Source: CAIKZZ01 sp037443765
GTDB taxonomy: Bacteria; Pseudomonadota; Gammaproteobacteria; Steroidobacterales; Steroidobacteraceae
Direction: 5' to 3'
NCBI GenBank assembly: GCA_037443765.1
Contig: JBBINS010000001.1
Coordinates: 277,544-341,543 of the forward strand
Length of the DNA stretch: 64,000 nucleotides
A program made the translations under genes and the position numbers. Below are positions 41,022-49,773 of the stretch, piece after piece; position 1 is the first letter of the stretch, and each line of letters starts with the position of its first letter. Below the pieces are notes generated by a model. The model made no database searches and was not told the origin of the DNA. It saw nothing but the letters and a program-made list of their open reading frames with translations.

Positions 41022-41872
41022 GCGGCAGCCCGGCGCCGCTGCTGACCGCCGGCGTTCACGGGGCGTTGCTCGCGGCGCGGGCGTCCGGTCAGCCGACGCT
41101 CGAGTGTTCGCTCAACCTCGGACGGTCGACGACGGTCGTCGAGGTAGGTGCCGCAGCCTGGACCTCGGCTGGTCGCGCGTTCCCGTACCTTGACGTCTGC
41201 AGGGAGCGGACGATCTACCACTTCGCCGGCACCGGCTTCCAGCCCGTGGCGCGCTTCACGGGGTCGCTGATCAAGCTCGTGCCGACCGAGTGGGGGCCGC
41301 CGACCTTCGAGATCGACGGCATCAAGATGCTGCCGACGGCGCGGGTGTCCCCGTACCTGGACGCGGAACGCAAGGTCGGCCTGATTGCGCCGCGAGGCAA
41401 GCGGATCCTCGACACCTGCGGCGGTCTCGGCTATTTCGCAGCGTGGTGCCTGCGGGGCGGCGCGCGGCAGATCGATTCCTACGAGAAAAACCCGGACGTG
41501 ATCTGGCTGCGCGGCCTGAACCCGTGGTCCCCCGACAGCCCGTGGTCCGACGCGGCGCCCGGCGTTCTGACGCTGACCGAGGGCGACATCGCCGAGCGCA
41601 TCGCCGCGCTGCCGGACGCGTCGGTGGACGCGGCCCTGCACGACCCGCCGCGCTTCGGCATCGCGGGGGAACTCTATTCGCAGGTCTTCTACGACCAGCT
41701 TGCCCGCGTGCTCCGGCGCGGCGGCGCGCTCTTTCACTACACCGGCACGCCGAACAAGCTGACGAGCGGCCGCGACGTGCCGAACGAAGTGGCGAAGCGC
41801 CTGCGCCGCGCGGGATTTCTCACCGAGTTCGACGGCGACGGTATCCTGGCGACGAAGGGCGCCCGCCGATAG
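41018..41872 (+). CDS. SAM-dependent methyltransferase of the archaeal-type COG2521 group
   Basis: 284 residues from a GTG that overlaps the pseudouridine synthase stop by 4 bases. The first 110 residues are a beta-rich domain unlike ordinary methyltransferases. The class I fold follows: motif I ILDTCGGLGYFAAWCL, the acidic SYEKNPDVIWL, LTEGDIAERI, and motif IV ALHDPPRFGIAGELYSQVFY, then GGALFHYTGTPN. These motifs closely follow the predicted archaeal methyltransferase family COG2521. The DPPRF motif resembles the DPPY/NPPY of amino-methylating enzymes. Coupling to an rRNA-modifying enzyme suggests an RNA substrate, but that is inference. Confidence 0.85.
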   Translation: MSGSPAPLLTAGVHGALLAARASGQPTLECSLNLGRSTTVVEVGAAAWTSAGRAFPYLDVCRERTIYHFAGTGFQPVARFTGSLIKLVPTEWGPPTFEIDGIKMLPTARVSPYLDAERKVGLIAPRGKRILDTCGGLGYFAAWCLRGGARQIDSYEKNPDVIWLRGLNPWSPDSPWSDAAPGVLTLTEGDIAERIAALPDASVDAALHDPPRFGIAGELYSQVFYDQLARVLRRGGALFHYTGTPNKLTSGRDVPNEVAKRLRRAGFLTEFDGDGILATKGARR

Positions 41873-42013
41873 CGCCGGGCGGCGACGTCCCGGCCGGCAC
41901 GCGCGAGACCGAGGGGTCGCGTGGCGGACGGCTTCGGCCGCAACCCGTTGCGCCGCATGCGCGGCTGGCATTCAATACCGTGCGGCACAGCCCGGCTCAC
42001 CAGGAAACACACG

Positions 42014-44473
42014 TTGAATACCCCCTCTCTGCCCGCGCACGCCCGGGTCGTCGTCGTGGGCGGCGGTGTCATCGGCACCTCGGTCGCCTATCACCTCGCC
42101 CTCATGGGCTGGAAGGACATCGTCCTTCTGGAGCGCGACCGAATCACCTCGGGCACGACGTGGCACGCGGCCGGGCTCATGGTGACCTTCGGCTCGACGT
42201 CCGAGACCTCGACCGAGATGCGCAAGTACACACGCGACCTGTACAGCCGGCTCGAGGCTGAGACCGGGCAGGCGACGGGTCTTGCGCCGATCGGATTCAT
42301 CGAGGTCGCCGCGGACCGCGATCGTCTCGAGGAGTACCGGCGCGTCTCGGCCTTCAACCGCTACTGCGGCGTCGACGTGCACGAGATCTCGCCGCGCGAA
42401 GTGCAGGAGCTGTTCCCGCTCGCCAACGTCGACGACATCGAGGCCGGCTTCTACGTCAAGGAGGATGGCCGCGTGAACCCGGTCGACGTCACGATGGCGC
42501 TCGCCAAGGGCGCCCGCATGCGGGGCGTCAGGATCCTCGAGGGCGTCCCGGCGCTCGGTGTGCTTACGGCGCGGGGACGGGTCGCCGGCGTGCGGACGGC
42601 GCTCGGCGACGTCTCGGCCGAGTACGTCGTCAACTGCGCGGGCATGTGGGCTCGCCAGTTCGGCGCGCTCGCCGGCGTCAACGTGCCGAGTCAGGCCGCC
42701 GAGCACTACTACCTGCTCACCGAGGCCATCCGGGGGCTGCCGCCGAACATGCCCGTACTCGAGGATCCGTCCGCGTACGGCTATTACCGCGAGGAAGGCG
42801 GCGGGCTGATGGTCGGGCTGTTCGAGCCGGTCTGCGCGCCGTGGCGCGTCGAGGGCATCCCGCCCGACGCGAGTTTTCTCGAGCTGGCGCCGGACTGGGA
42901 CCGCATGGCGCCGTTCCTCGACAGGGCCATGGCCCGCGTGCCGGTCACCACCGAGGTCGGCATCAAGAAGTTCTTCTGCGGGCCCGAGAGCTTCACTCCC
43001 GACCTGCGACCGATCGTCGGCGAGGCGCCGGAGCTGCGGAACTACTTCGTCGCCGCGGGCCTCAATTCCGTCGGCATCCTGACGGGCGGCGGGCTCGGCC
43101 GCGTGGTCGCCCATTGGATCGTGACGGGCTCGCCCGACGTTGACGTCACCGGTTTCAACATCGACCGGCTGCACGCCTACCAGGCGAACCCCGAGTACCG
43201 CCGCCAGCGCACCGTCGAGTCGCTCGGCATGGTCTACAAGTGTCACTACCCGACGATGTCGCTCGAGACCGCGCGCGGCGCCCGGCAGTCTCCGTATCAC
43301 GATCGCCTCGCGGCCGCCGGCGGCTATTTCCGCGAGGTCAGCGGCTGGGAGAGCCCCGACTGGTACGGCACGCCGGGCGCGACCCCGGACCCCGGCCCGC
43401 TCTCCTGGGGCCGGCAGAGCTGGTTCCCGCGCTGGGCGGCCGAGCATCGCGCCGCACGCGAGAACGTCGTGGTCATGGACATGACCTTCATGGGCAAGTT
43501 CCTGGTCCAGGGACGCGACGCCGGCCGTTGCCTGAACCGCATTTCAGGCAACGACGTCGACGGCGCCGCCGGCGTGATCACCTACACGCAGTGGCTGAAC
43601 CCCGGCGGCACTCTCGAGGCCGACCTGACCGTGACGAAGCTCACCGACGAGCGGTTCTTGGTGGTCGTCACGGACACGATGGTCCGGCACGCCGAGACCT
43701 GGATGAGGCGCAACATCCCCGATGACGCGCACGCCGTCGTCACGGAAGTCACCTCCGGGTACGCGCAGCTCAACGTTCAGGGGCCACGCTCGCGCGAACT
43801 GCTGCAGTCGCTCACGACCGCGGACCTGTCGAACGAGGCATTCCCCTTCCGCGCGGCGCGGGAGATCGACATTGGCTTCGCGCGCGTGCTCTGCGTTCGC
43901 ATCACCTACGTCGGCGAGCTCGGCTACGAGCTCTACGCGCCGGCCGAGCAGGCCGCGCACGTCTATGACCGCGTCGTCGCCGCCGGGCGCGCGTTCGGCC
44001 TCGTGCACGCCGGACTGAAGGCGCTCGGCAGTCTGCGCATGGAGAAGGGCTACCGCGACTACGGTCATGACATCGACAATACCGACGACCCGTACGAGAC
44101 CGGCCTCGGTTTCGCGCTCGACCTCAAGAAGCCCTGCGGCTTCATCGGCAAGGAAGCGGTGCTCGCGCGCCGGGCGAGGGGCCCGCTGACGCGCCGGCTC
44201 GTCCAGGTATTGCTGCGGGATCCGGAGCCGCTGATGTTCCACGCGGAGGTCGTGCGCCGCGACGGTATCGCGGTCGGCTACGTGCGGGCCGCGTCCTACG
44301 GCCACACGCTCGGCGGCGCGGTCGGCCTCGCGATGCTCGAGCCTCGCGTGCCGGTGGACGACGCCTACCTCGGCAGTGGCGCGTGGGAGGTCGAGGTCGC
44401 GGGCCGTCTCTATCCGGCCATTGTCTCTGCACGGCCGCTGTACGATGCGGCGATGACGCGCATCAGGGCGTAG
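42014..44473 (+). CDS. Dimethylglycine/sarcosine dehydrogenase-like FAD-GcvT flavoenzyme
   Basis: 819 residues from a TTG at 42014 with AGGAAA 7 bases upstream; upstream in-frame codons look non-conserved. An FAD-binding domain comes first (VVVVGGGVIGTSVAYHLA), with GTTWHAAGL near residue 51; its His matches the one bound covalently to FAD in dimethylglycine dehydrogenase. An FAO_M linker, a GcvT folate domain (YVGELGYELYAP, LGSLRMEKGYR) and a GcvT C-terminal barrel follow. The full length is the same as DMGDH. It removes a methyl group from an N-methylated amino acid and gives methylene-tetrahydrofolate. No substrate-specific neighbour is present. Confidence 0.92.
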   Translation: MNTPSLPAHARVVVVGGGVIGTSVAYHLALMGWKDIVLLERDRITSGTTWHAAGLMVTFGSTSETSTEMRKYTRDLYSRLEAETGQATGLAPIGFIEVAADRDRLEEYRRVSAFNRYCGVDVHEISPREVQELFPLANVDDIEAGFYVKEDGRVNPVDVTMALAKGARMRGVRILEGVPALGVLTARGRVAGVRTALGDVSAEYVVNCAGMWARQFGALAGVNVPSQAAEHYYLLTEAIRGLPPNMPVLEDPSAYGYYREEGGGLMVGLFEPVCAPWRVEGIPPDASFLELAPDWDRMAPFLDRAMARVPVTTEVGIKKFFCGPESFTPDLRPIVGEAPELRNYFVAAGLNSVGILTGGGLGRVVAHWIVTGSPDVDVTGFNIDRLHAYQANPEYRRQRTVESLGMVYKCHYPTMSLETARGARQSPYHDRLAAAGGYFREVSGWESPDWYGTPGATPDPGPLSWGRQSWFPRWAAEHRAARENVVVMDMTFMGKFLVQGRDAGRCLNRISGNDVDGAAGVITYTQWLNPGGTLEADLTVTKLTDERFLVVVTDTMVRHAETWMRRNIPDDAHAVVTEVTSGYAQLNVQGPRSRELLQSLTTADLSNEAFPFRAAREIDIGFARVLCVRITYVGELGYELYAPAEQAAHVYDRVVAAGRAFGLVHAGLKALGSLRMEKGYRDYGHDIDNTDDPYETGLGFALDLKKPCGFIGKEAVLARRARGPLTRRLVQVLLRDPEPLMFHAEVVRRDGIAVGYVRAASYGHTLGGAVGLAMLEPRVPVDDAYLGSGAWEVEVAGRLYPAIVSARPLYDAAMTRIRA

Positions 44474-44501
44474 CCGGCGGGCGGGCGTGCGGGCACGGCG
44501 C

Positions 44502-46049
44502 TCAGCGCCCGCGCGGGGGCGCGATCGGCCCGAGCACCGCCTCGAGCCCGAGGCCGAGCGCGAGCAGCGCCCGGTCGCTCGCGGCCGGCCCGTCGAATTC
44601 GAGCGCAACGGGGAGTCCGTTGTCGGCCAGGCCCGCCGGCAGCACGAGACCGGGCAATCCCGCCGTGCTGCCGGGCGCGATGTTGCGGCTGACGGCGACG
44701 TCGAACGGCACGGCCTCGCCGCGGATCGAGACCTGGCTGTCCTCGCCGATGCGCGGCGCCGTCACCATCGTGGCCGGAAACACCATGGCGGCCGCCCCGG
44801 TGCGCGCGAAGTAATCGCGGTAGACGTGCCGCAGCTTCGGCAGGTGGATCTCGACCGCCGCCCGGTACGTCTCCTCCGACACGAAGCCGGGTCCGCCTGG
44901 CAGAACGTCGCGCGTGAAGATCGCCCGGATGTCCGCGCTCGCCTGCGTGACGACGTCCGCGAAGCTGACGCCGGCGTGGTAGGTCTCGAGGTAGCGCGGC
45001 AGCTCGACGCGGACGTCGTGGTTCTGCACCTGGTCCGTGATCAGATCGATGAGGCTCGCGAGATCCGGGACGTCGGCCTCGACGATCTCGGCGCCCGCCG
45101 TTCGCAGCTTCTCGAGTGCCACTTCGGTCAGCCGCTCGACGTCGGCGTCGAGCCCGCCGTAGAAGTAACCGCGCGCGACCGCGAGCCTGACGCCCTTGAG
45201 CGGTTGCGCGGCGATCGGTCTCCGGTCGCCGGATGCGACGGCATCGAACAGCACGATGTCGGCGACCGTCCGCGCGTGCGGCCCCGCCTGGTCGAAGAGC
45301 GAACTGATCGGCACGGCGCCCTGGGTCGAGTAGCGCCCGGTCGTGGGCCGGAAGCCCGCGAGACCGCACAGCGCCGCCGGGACACGGATCGAGCCCTCGG
45401 TGTCCTCCGCGACGCCGAGCGGCGCCATGCGCGCCGCGACCACCGCGGCGGTGCCGCCGCTGCTGCCGCCCGGGATCCGCGTCGGGTCGTACGGGTTGCG
45501 GACCGCGCCGAACGCCAGGTTGTTGCTGGTCCAGCCGTACGACAGCTCGTGCAGGTTGGTCTTGCCGAGCACGATCGCGCCCGCGCCGAGGAGCGACTCG
45601 ACGAGCGGCGCGTTCTGCGCCGGACGGAAGCCGCGCAGTGCCGGCGTGCCCGCCGTGGTCGGGTAGTCGCGCGTGTTCAGGCTGTCCTTGACCGGGATCG
45701 GCAGGCCGTGCAGCGCGCCAAGCGCTGCGCCGCTGGCGCGCAGCCGGTCCGCTGCGCGCGCCTGCTCCAGGACGCGCTCGGGCTCGAGCGTGATGAACGC
45801 GTTCAGCGCCTTCTGGTCGGCGCAGCGAGCGAGCAGCGCCTGCGCGTAGCGCTCCGCGCTCACTTCACCGGCGGACATCAGTTTCACGGCCTGCACGGCC
45901 GACAATTCCAACAACGCCGCGCTCCTGTTGGGCATCGCCGTCAGCGGCGCGGGCCCCGGTCCGTCGCGTCCGGCGGCCGCCGCCGCGAGCGCGACGCCGG
46001 AGGCGCCGACCAGAAATCCCCGGCGGGTGAGCTTATCGAAATCCGACAT
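44502..46049 (-). CDS. Tat-exported amidase (amidase signature family)
   Basis: 515 residues. The N-terminus is a twin-arginine signal (TRRGFLVGASG with a following Ala-rich stretch). The amidase signature core has the catalytic Lys in PIPVKDS, the Ser-rich GGSSGGTAA, and the nucleophile in TEGSIRVPA. It hydrolyses an amide to acid and ammonia in the periplasm. Relatives include mandelamide and indoleacetamide hydrolases and peptide amidases. Nothing in the sequence fixes the substrate. It is convergent with the dimethylglycine-dehydrogenase-like gene. Confidence 0.92.
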   Translation of the reverse strand: MSDFDKLTRRGFLVGASGVALAAAAAGRDGPGPAPLTAMPNRSAALLELSAVQAVKLMSAGEVSAERYAQALLARCADQKALNAFITLEPERVLEQARAADRLRASGAALGALHGLPIPVKDSLNTRDYPTTAGTPALRGFRPAQNAPLVESLLGAGAIVLGKTNLHELSYGWTSNNLAFGAVRNPYDPTRIPGGSSGGTAAVVAARMAPLGVAEDTEGSIRVPAALCGLAGFRPTTGRYSTQGAVPISSLFDQAGPHARTVADIVLFDAVASGDRRPIAAQPLKGVRLAVARGYFYGGLDADVERLTEVALEKLRTAGAEIVEADVPDLASLIDLITDQVQNHDVRVELPRYLETYHAGVSFADVVTQASADIRAIFTRDVLPGGPGFVSEETYRAAVEIHLPKLRHVYRDYFARTGAAAMVFPATMVTAPRIGEDSQVSIRGEAVPFDVAVSRNIAPGSTAGLPGLVLPAGLADNGLPVALEFDGPAASDRALLALGLGLEAVLGPIAPPRGR

Positions 46050-46238
46050 GGAGGTCGCTCCGCGCGCGCCGCGTCCGACCGGGCGCGGCGCGCATCAGCA
46101 TCCGAGAGATCGTCGGGCCCGAGCGGTGCAGCGGACCGTTGGCTGCGGCCGCGGGGCGGATCGCGACCGGTCGCGTGAGTATGCCGCCCGCAACGCGGGC
46201 AGGCAAAGTCCGGCCCGCCCGTCGTCGTGGCACACGCG

Positions 46239-47009
46239 CTAGATGCGCGCGCCGCCGCTGACCGGGATCACCTCGCCGGTGATGTAGGCGCCACCCGCGC
46301 ACAGATAGGCGATGACCTCCGCGTAGTCGTCGGGCTCGCCGACGCGCGCCAGCGGCACCGTGGCCTTCGCCGCCGCGTCGATGTCGCCGAACGAGCATTC
46401 CCAGTTCGAGCGGACGTAGCCGGGTGCGATGCCGTTCACCCGGACCTCGGGCGCCAGGCCGCGGGCGAGTTCCCGCGTGAGCCCGAGAAGCCCGGCCTTC
46501 GCGGTGGCGTAGGCGCTGCTGCTCGCGCCGCCGCCGAAGGCGGAGATCGAAACGGTGTTGACCACCGCGCCGCGCGACGCCCGGAGTTCCGGCACCAGCG
46601 CCTTCGTCATCCAGAAGGAACTCAGCAGGTTGATCCGCAGGATGCGGTCCCAGAATTCGTCCGTCAGCGCGTCGAGGTCGGACGGCGGGATCGGCGCGCG
46701 CGTGCCCGGAGCACCGGCGTTGTTGACGAGGTAGTCGAGCCCGCCGAGGGCCTCGGCGGCCTGTCGCGCGACCTGCGTGGCGGTCGCTGAGCGGCCGAGG
46801 TCGCCGGCTGCGGCGTGCACCTCGAGGCCCTCGACCCTGAGCGCCGCGACCGCCCGATCGAGCGCCTCGGACGGCAGGTCGTTCATCGCGACGCGCGCGC
46901 CGCTACGGGCCAGGCGTGTCGCCGTCGCCAAGCCGATGCCGGAGGCGCTGCCGGTGACGAGCGCACGCCGGCCCTCCAGGCGGAATTCGATCGGCGAGCG
47001 GTTCGTCAT
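46239..47009 (-). CDS. Short-chain dehydrogenase/reductase
   Basis: 256 residues from an ATG at 47009 with GGAG upstream. The SDR motifs are TGSASGIG, Asp after strand 2 (MNDLPS), NNAGAPG, Ser in VNTVSISAF, YATAKAG and PVSGGARI. It is an NAD-type oxidoreductase of the 3-oxoacyl reductase/hydroxyacyl dehydrogenase-like group. It is divergent from the AcuI-like gene, with 127 bases between them. Confidence 0.88.
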   Translation of the reverse strand: MTNRSPIEFRLEGRRALVTGSASGIGLATATRLARSGARVAMNDLPSEALDRAVAALRVEGLEVHAAAGDLGRSATATQVARQAAEALGGLDYLVNNAGAPGTRAPIPPSDLDALTDEFWDRILRINLLSSFWMTKALVPELRASRGAVVNTVSISAFGGGASSSAYATAKAGLLGLTRELARGLAPEVRVNGIAPGYVRSNWECSFGDIDAAAKATVPLARVGEPDDYAEVIAYLCAGGAYITGEVIPVSGGARI

Positions 47010-47136
47010 GCACTGCTCCGGGTTGGTCGTGGCGCCGCCGGCCGACGGCGGGGCCGGCATTGGTAACATTCGGCTCACGGATTCGCAATAATGCCCGGGC
47101 GCCGACGACCGACGCGATCGACGAGGGGCAAGCGAC

Positions 47137-48123
47137 ATGTTCAGGGCACTGGTGCTGGAGGAGGCGGCCGGGGCGATCGCGTCGTCGATCAGGGAACTCG
47201 ACGAGTCGGCACTGCCGGCGGGCGACGTCACGGTCGCGATCGAGTACACGACCGTCAACTACAAGGACGGCCTCGTCGTCAACGGCGGTGCCGGCCTCGT
47301 CAAGCGCTGGCCGCACGTGCCGGGCATCGACTTCGCCGGCACCGTCGAGAAGAGCGAGCACCCAGCGTATCGACCCGGCGACAAGGTCGTGCTGACCGGC
47401 TGGCGCGTCGGCGAGCTGCAGTGGGGCGGCTGCGCGCAGAAGGCGGCGGTCAACGGCGACTGGCTCGTGCCGCTGCCCGCGGGGCTCTCGACGCGGCAGG
47501 CGATGGCCGTTGGCACCGCGGGCTTCACCGCGATGCTCGCGGTCCTGGCGCTCGAGGCCCGGGGCCTCGCGCCTGCCACGGGCGAAGTCCTCGTGACCGG
47601 TGCCGCGGGCGGCGTGGGTTCGGTTGCTATCGCGATTCTCGCGACGCGCGGCTACCAAGTGGTCGCTTCGACGGGTCGCGCCGACACGCACGAGTACCTG
47701 AAGGGCCTCGGGGCCACGACGGTCATCGACCGTGCGCCCTTCGCCGATCCCGCGAAGCGCCCGCTCGAGGGAGAGCGCTGGGCGGGCTGCGTCGACTCCG
47801 TCGGCGGCAATACGCTGGCGCGCGTGCTCGCCCAGACGAAGTACGGCTGCTCGGTCGCGGCCGTCGGCCTCGCGGGCGGCGCGAAGCTCGAGCACACGGT
47901 GATGCCCTTCATCCTGCGGGGTGTGAACCTGCTCGGCATCGACTCGGTGATGTGTCCGGCCGAGCGGCGAATCGAGGCCTGGATGCGCCTGCGTTCCGAC
48001 CTGCCACTCGCGCGGCTCGACGCGATGACGGTCACGGCGCGCCTCGCCGACGTGCCGCGGCTCGCGGCGGAGATCGTCAAGGGCCAGGTGCGTGGCCGGG
48101 TCGTCGTCGACGTCAACGCCTGA
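47137..48123 (+). CDS. acuI: Acrylyl-CoA reductase / quinone oxidoreductase, AcuI/YhdH family
   Basis: 328 residues, the YhdH/AcuI length. The family start (ALVLEEA, TTVNYKDGLVVNG), PGIDFAGTV, TGWRVGELQWGGCAQKA and VTGAAGGVGSVAIAILA for NADPH are all clear, with no zinc ligands. It reduces acryloyl-CoA to propionyl-CoA in characterised members, a detoxification step in 3-hydroxypropionate or DMSP metabolism. A crotonase gene 47 bases downstream may act in the same CoA-ester pathway. Confidence 0.9.
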   Translation: MFRALVLEEAAGAIASSIRELDESALPAGDVTVAIEYTTVNYKDGLVVNGGAGLVKRWPHVPGIDFAGTVEKSEHPAYRPGDKVVLTGWRVGELQWGGCAQKAAVNGDWLVPLPAGLSTRQAMAVGTAGFTAMLAVLALEARGLAPATGEVLVTGAAGGVGSVAIAILATRGYQVVASTGRADTHEYLKGLGATTVIDRAPFADPAKRPLEGERWAGCVDSVGGNTLARVLAQTKYGCSVAAVGLAGGAKLEHTVMPFILRGVNLLGIDSVMCPAERRIEAWMRLRSDLPLARLDAMTVTARLADVPRLAAEIVKGQVRGRVVVDVNA

Positions 48124-48170
48124 CCGCGCGAGCCCGCGCGGGCGTCGAAGATGCGTGGAGGGTGAGCGCC

Positions 48171-48938
48171 ATGTCCGTGCTCGTGGAAACAGCCGGTCGG
48201 GTCACGACCGTGATCCTCAATCGTCCCGAGGCCCGCAATGCCGTCGATCGCAATACGGCCGCCGCGTTGGCAGCGGCGTTTCGCACATTCGACGCGGACG
48301 CCGGGGCCGACGTCGCCGTGCTGTGGGGAGCCGGCGGCGTCTTCTGCGCGGGCGCGGACCTGCGCGCCTTCGCCGAGGGCCACGGCAATCGGCTCGAGCC
48401 CGAGGGTGACGGGCCGATGGGACCGACGCGCCTCGCGCTCTCGAAGCCGGTCATCGCCGCGGTCAGCGGCTACGCGGTCGCTGGAGGGCTCGAGCTCGCG
48501 TGCTGGTGCGACCTCCGGGTCGTCGAGGCCGACGCCGTGTTCGGCGTGTTCTGCCGGCGCTGGGGCGTGCCGCTGATCGACGGTGGAACCGTACGGCTAC
48601 CGCGGCTGGTCGGCCTCTCCCACGCGCTCGACATGATCCTCACCGGTCGGCCGGTGGCGGCGGATGAAGCGCTGCGGATGGGCCTCGCCAACCGGGTGGT
48701 GCCCGCCGGTGAGTCGCTGACTGCGGCGCGCGAGCTCGCGGCGACGCTGACGCGGTTCCCACAGAGCGCGCTGCGCGGCGACCGCCGTTCGGCGTACGAA
48801 CAGGAGCCGTTGTCGGTCGACGCCGCGGTCGCGAACGAGTTCCGGATCGGCGTGTCGAGCCTCGCCGAGGCGCGCGTCGGCGCGGCCCGGTTCGCTGCGG
48901 GCCTCGGCCGTGGCGGGAGCTTCGACGAGACCGGGTGA
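48171..48938 (+). CDS. Enoyl-CoA hydratase/isomerase (crotonase) family protein
   Basis: 255 residues with GGAGGG 8 bases before the ATG. The crotonase fold shows LNRPEARNAVDR, the oxyanion-hole FCAGADLRAF, and AVSGYAVAGGLELACWCDLR, where a catalytic Glu of hydratases usually sits near the GG. The second catalytic Glu position reads VPLIDGG (Asp), so the reaction may be hydration, isomerisation or another CoA chemistry. It probably forms an operon with the AcuI-like gene and is followed by strong hairpins. Confidence 0.9.
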   Translation: MSVLVETAGRVTTVILNRPEARNAVDRNTAAALAAAFRTFDADAGADVAVLWGAGGVFCAGADLRAFAEGHGNRLEPEGDGPMGPTRLALSKPVIAAVSGYAVAGGLELACWCDLRVVEADAVFGVFCRRWGVPLIDGGTVRLPRLVGLSHALDMILTGRPVAADEALRMGLANRVVPAGESLTAARELAATLTRFPQSALRGDRRSAYEQEPLSVDAAVANEFRIGVSSLAEARVGAARFAAGLGRGGSFDETG

Positions 48939-48985
48939 CGGCGCCGGCCGCCGCGTCCGCCCGTACCGCTCGGCGGTGTTGCATC

Positions 48986-49044
48986 GCAGCGGCGACCCGA
49001 CCGGTCGCCGCTGCGCGCAAGTTCCCGCACCCAGTTGCGGTTTT
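48986..49044 (+). terminator. Intrinsic terminator region after the crotonase gene
   Basis: A perfect 12-bp inverted repeat (48986-48997 with 49003-49014, 5-base loop) comes first. Next is a smaller hairpin, CCGCA (49025-49029) with TGCGG (49036-49040), directly followed by TTTT. The pair marks the end of the AcuI/crotonase transcript. Confidence 0.5.
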
Positions 49045-49191
49045 CCACGGCGCGCCCGTGCCCGTGCGGTTCCGCCCGATGTTGATTTCCCTGATGGCCG
49101 CCGGTCGGCCGTGATCGCACATTGCTGATTGACGCCGTCGGACCCGTCCGGGTCCGGCGCGGCGTGTTCGAACGCGATTCGGGGGACGTCG

Positions 49192-49773
49192 ATGTTTCAG
49201 GTTCGGATCCACGGCCGCGGTGGCCAGGGTGTCGTGACCGGTGCCGAGATGCTCTCGGTCGCCGCATTTCTCGGCGGCAAGCACGCCCAAGCCGTGCCGA
49301 GCTTTGGGTCCGAGCGCACCGGCGCGCCGGTCGTCGCGTTCTGCCGTATCGACGACAAGGCGATCCGGCTGCGCGAGCCCGTCATGCAGCCGGACGCCCT
49401 GCTGATCCAGGACCCGACGCTGCTGCACCAGCTCGACGTGTTCCAGGGCCTTGGCGCCGACGGCTACATCCTGATCAACACGAATCGCAGCTTCGAGGAC
49501 CTAGGCCTCGGCGAGTTCGTGAAGGGCTTTCGTCCCGAGCGGCTCTGCACGGTGCCGGCGACCGAGCTCGCGCTCAAGTACGTCGGCCGGCCAGTTCCGA
49601 ACGTGCCACTGCTCGGCGGATTCGCCGCCGTCAGCGGCGTCATTACCCTCGAGGCCGTGGTCGCGGCGATCCGCGACCGGTTCAGCGGCAAGGTGTGCGA
49701 TGGCAACGTCGCGGCGGCGAGCGCGGCGTACGAGGCCGTGGCGCGCGAGATGGAGGAGGCCGCCCATGCTTAA
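49192..49773 (+). CDS. 2-oxoacid:acceptor oxidoreductase gamma subunit
   Basis: 193 residues. The domain is the POR gamma type: VRIHGRGGQGVVTGAEMLS, PSFGSERTGAPV, and NVPLLGGFAAVSGVI. It is the small catalytic-domain partner in CoA-dependent 2-oxoacid oxidoreductases. It is first in the gene order gamma-alpha-beta-NAD(P)H module and overlaps the alpha gene by 8 bases. The substrate cannot be read from this subunit. Confidence 0.92.
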   Translation: MFQVRIHGRGGQGVVTGAEMLSVAAFLGGKHAQAVPSFGSERTGAPVVAFCRIDDKAIRLREPVMQPDALLIQDPTLLHQLDVFQGLGADGYILINTNRSFEDLGLGEFVKGFRPERLCTVPATELALKYVGRPVPNVPLLGGFAAVSGVITLEAVVAAIRDRFSGKVCDGNVAAASAAYEAVAREMEEAAHA

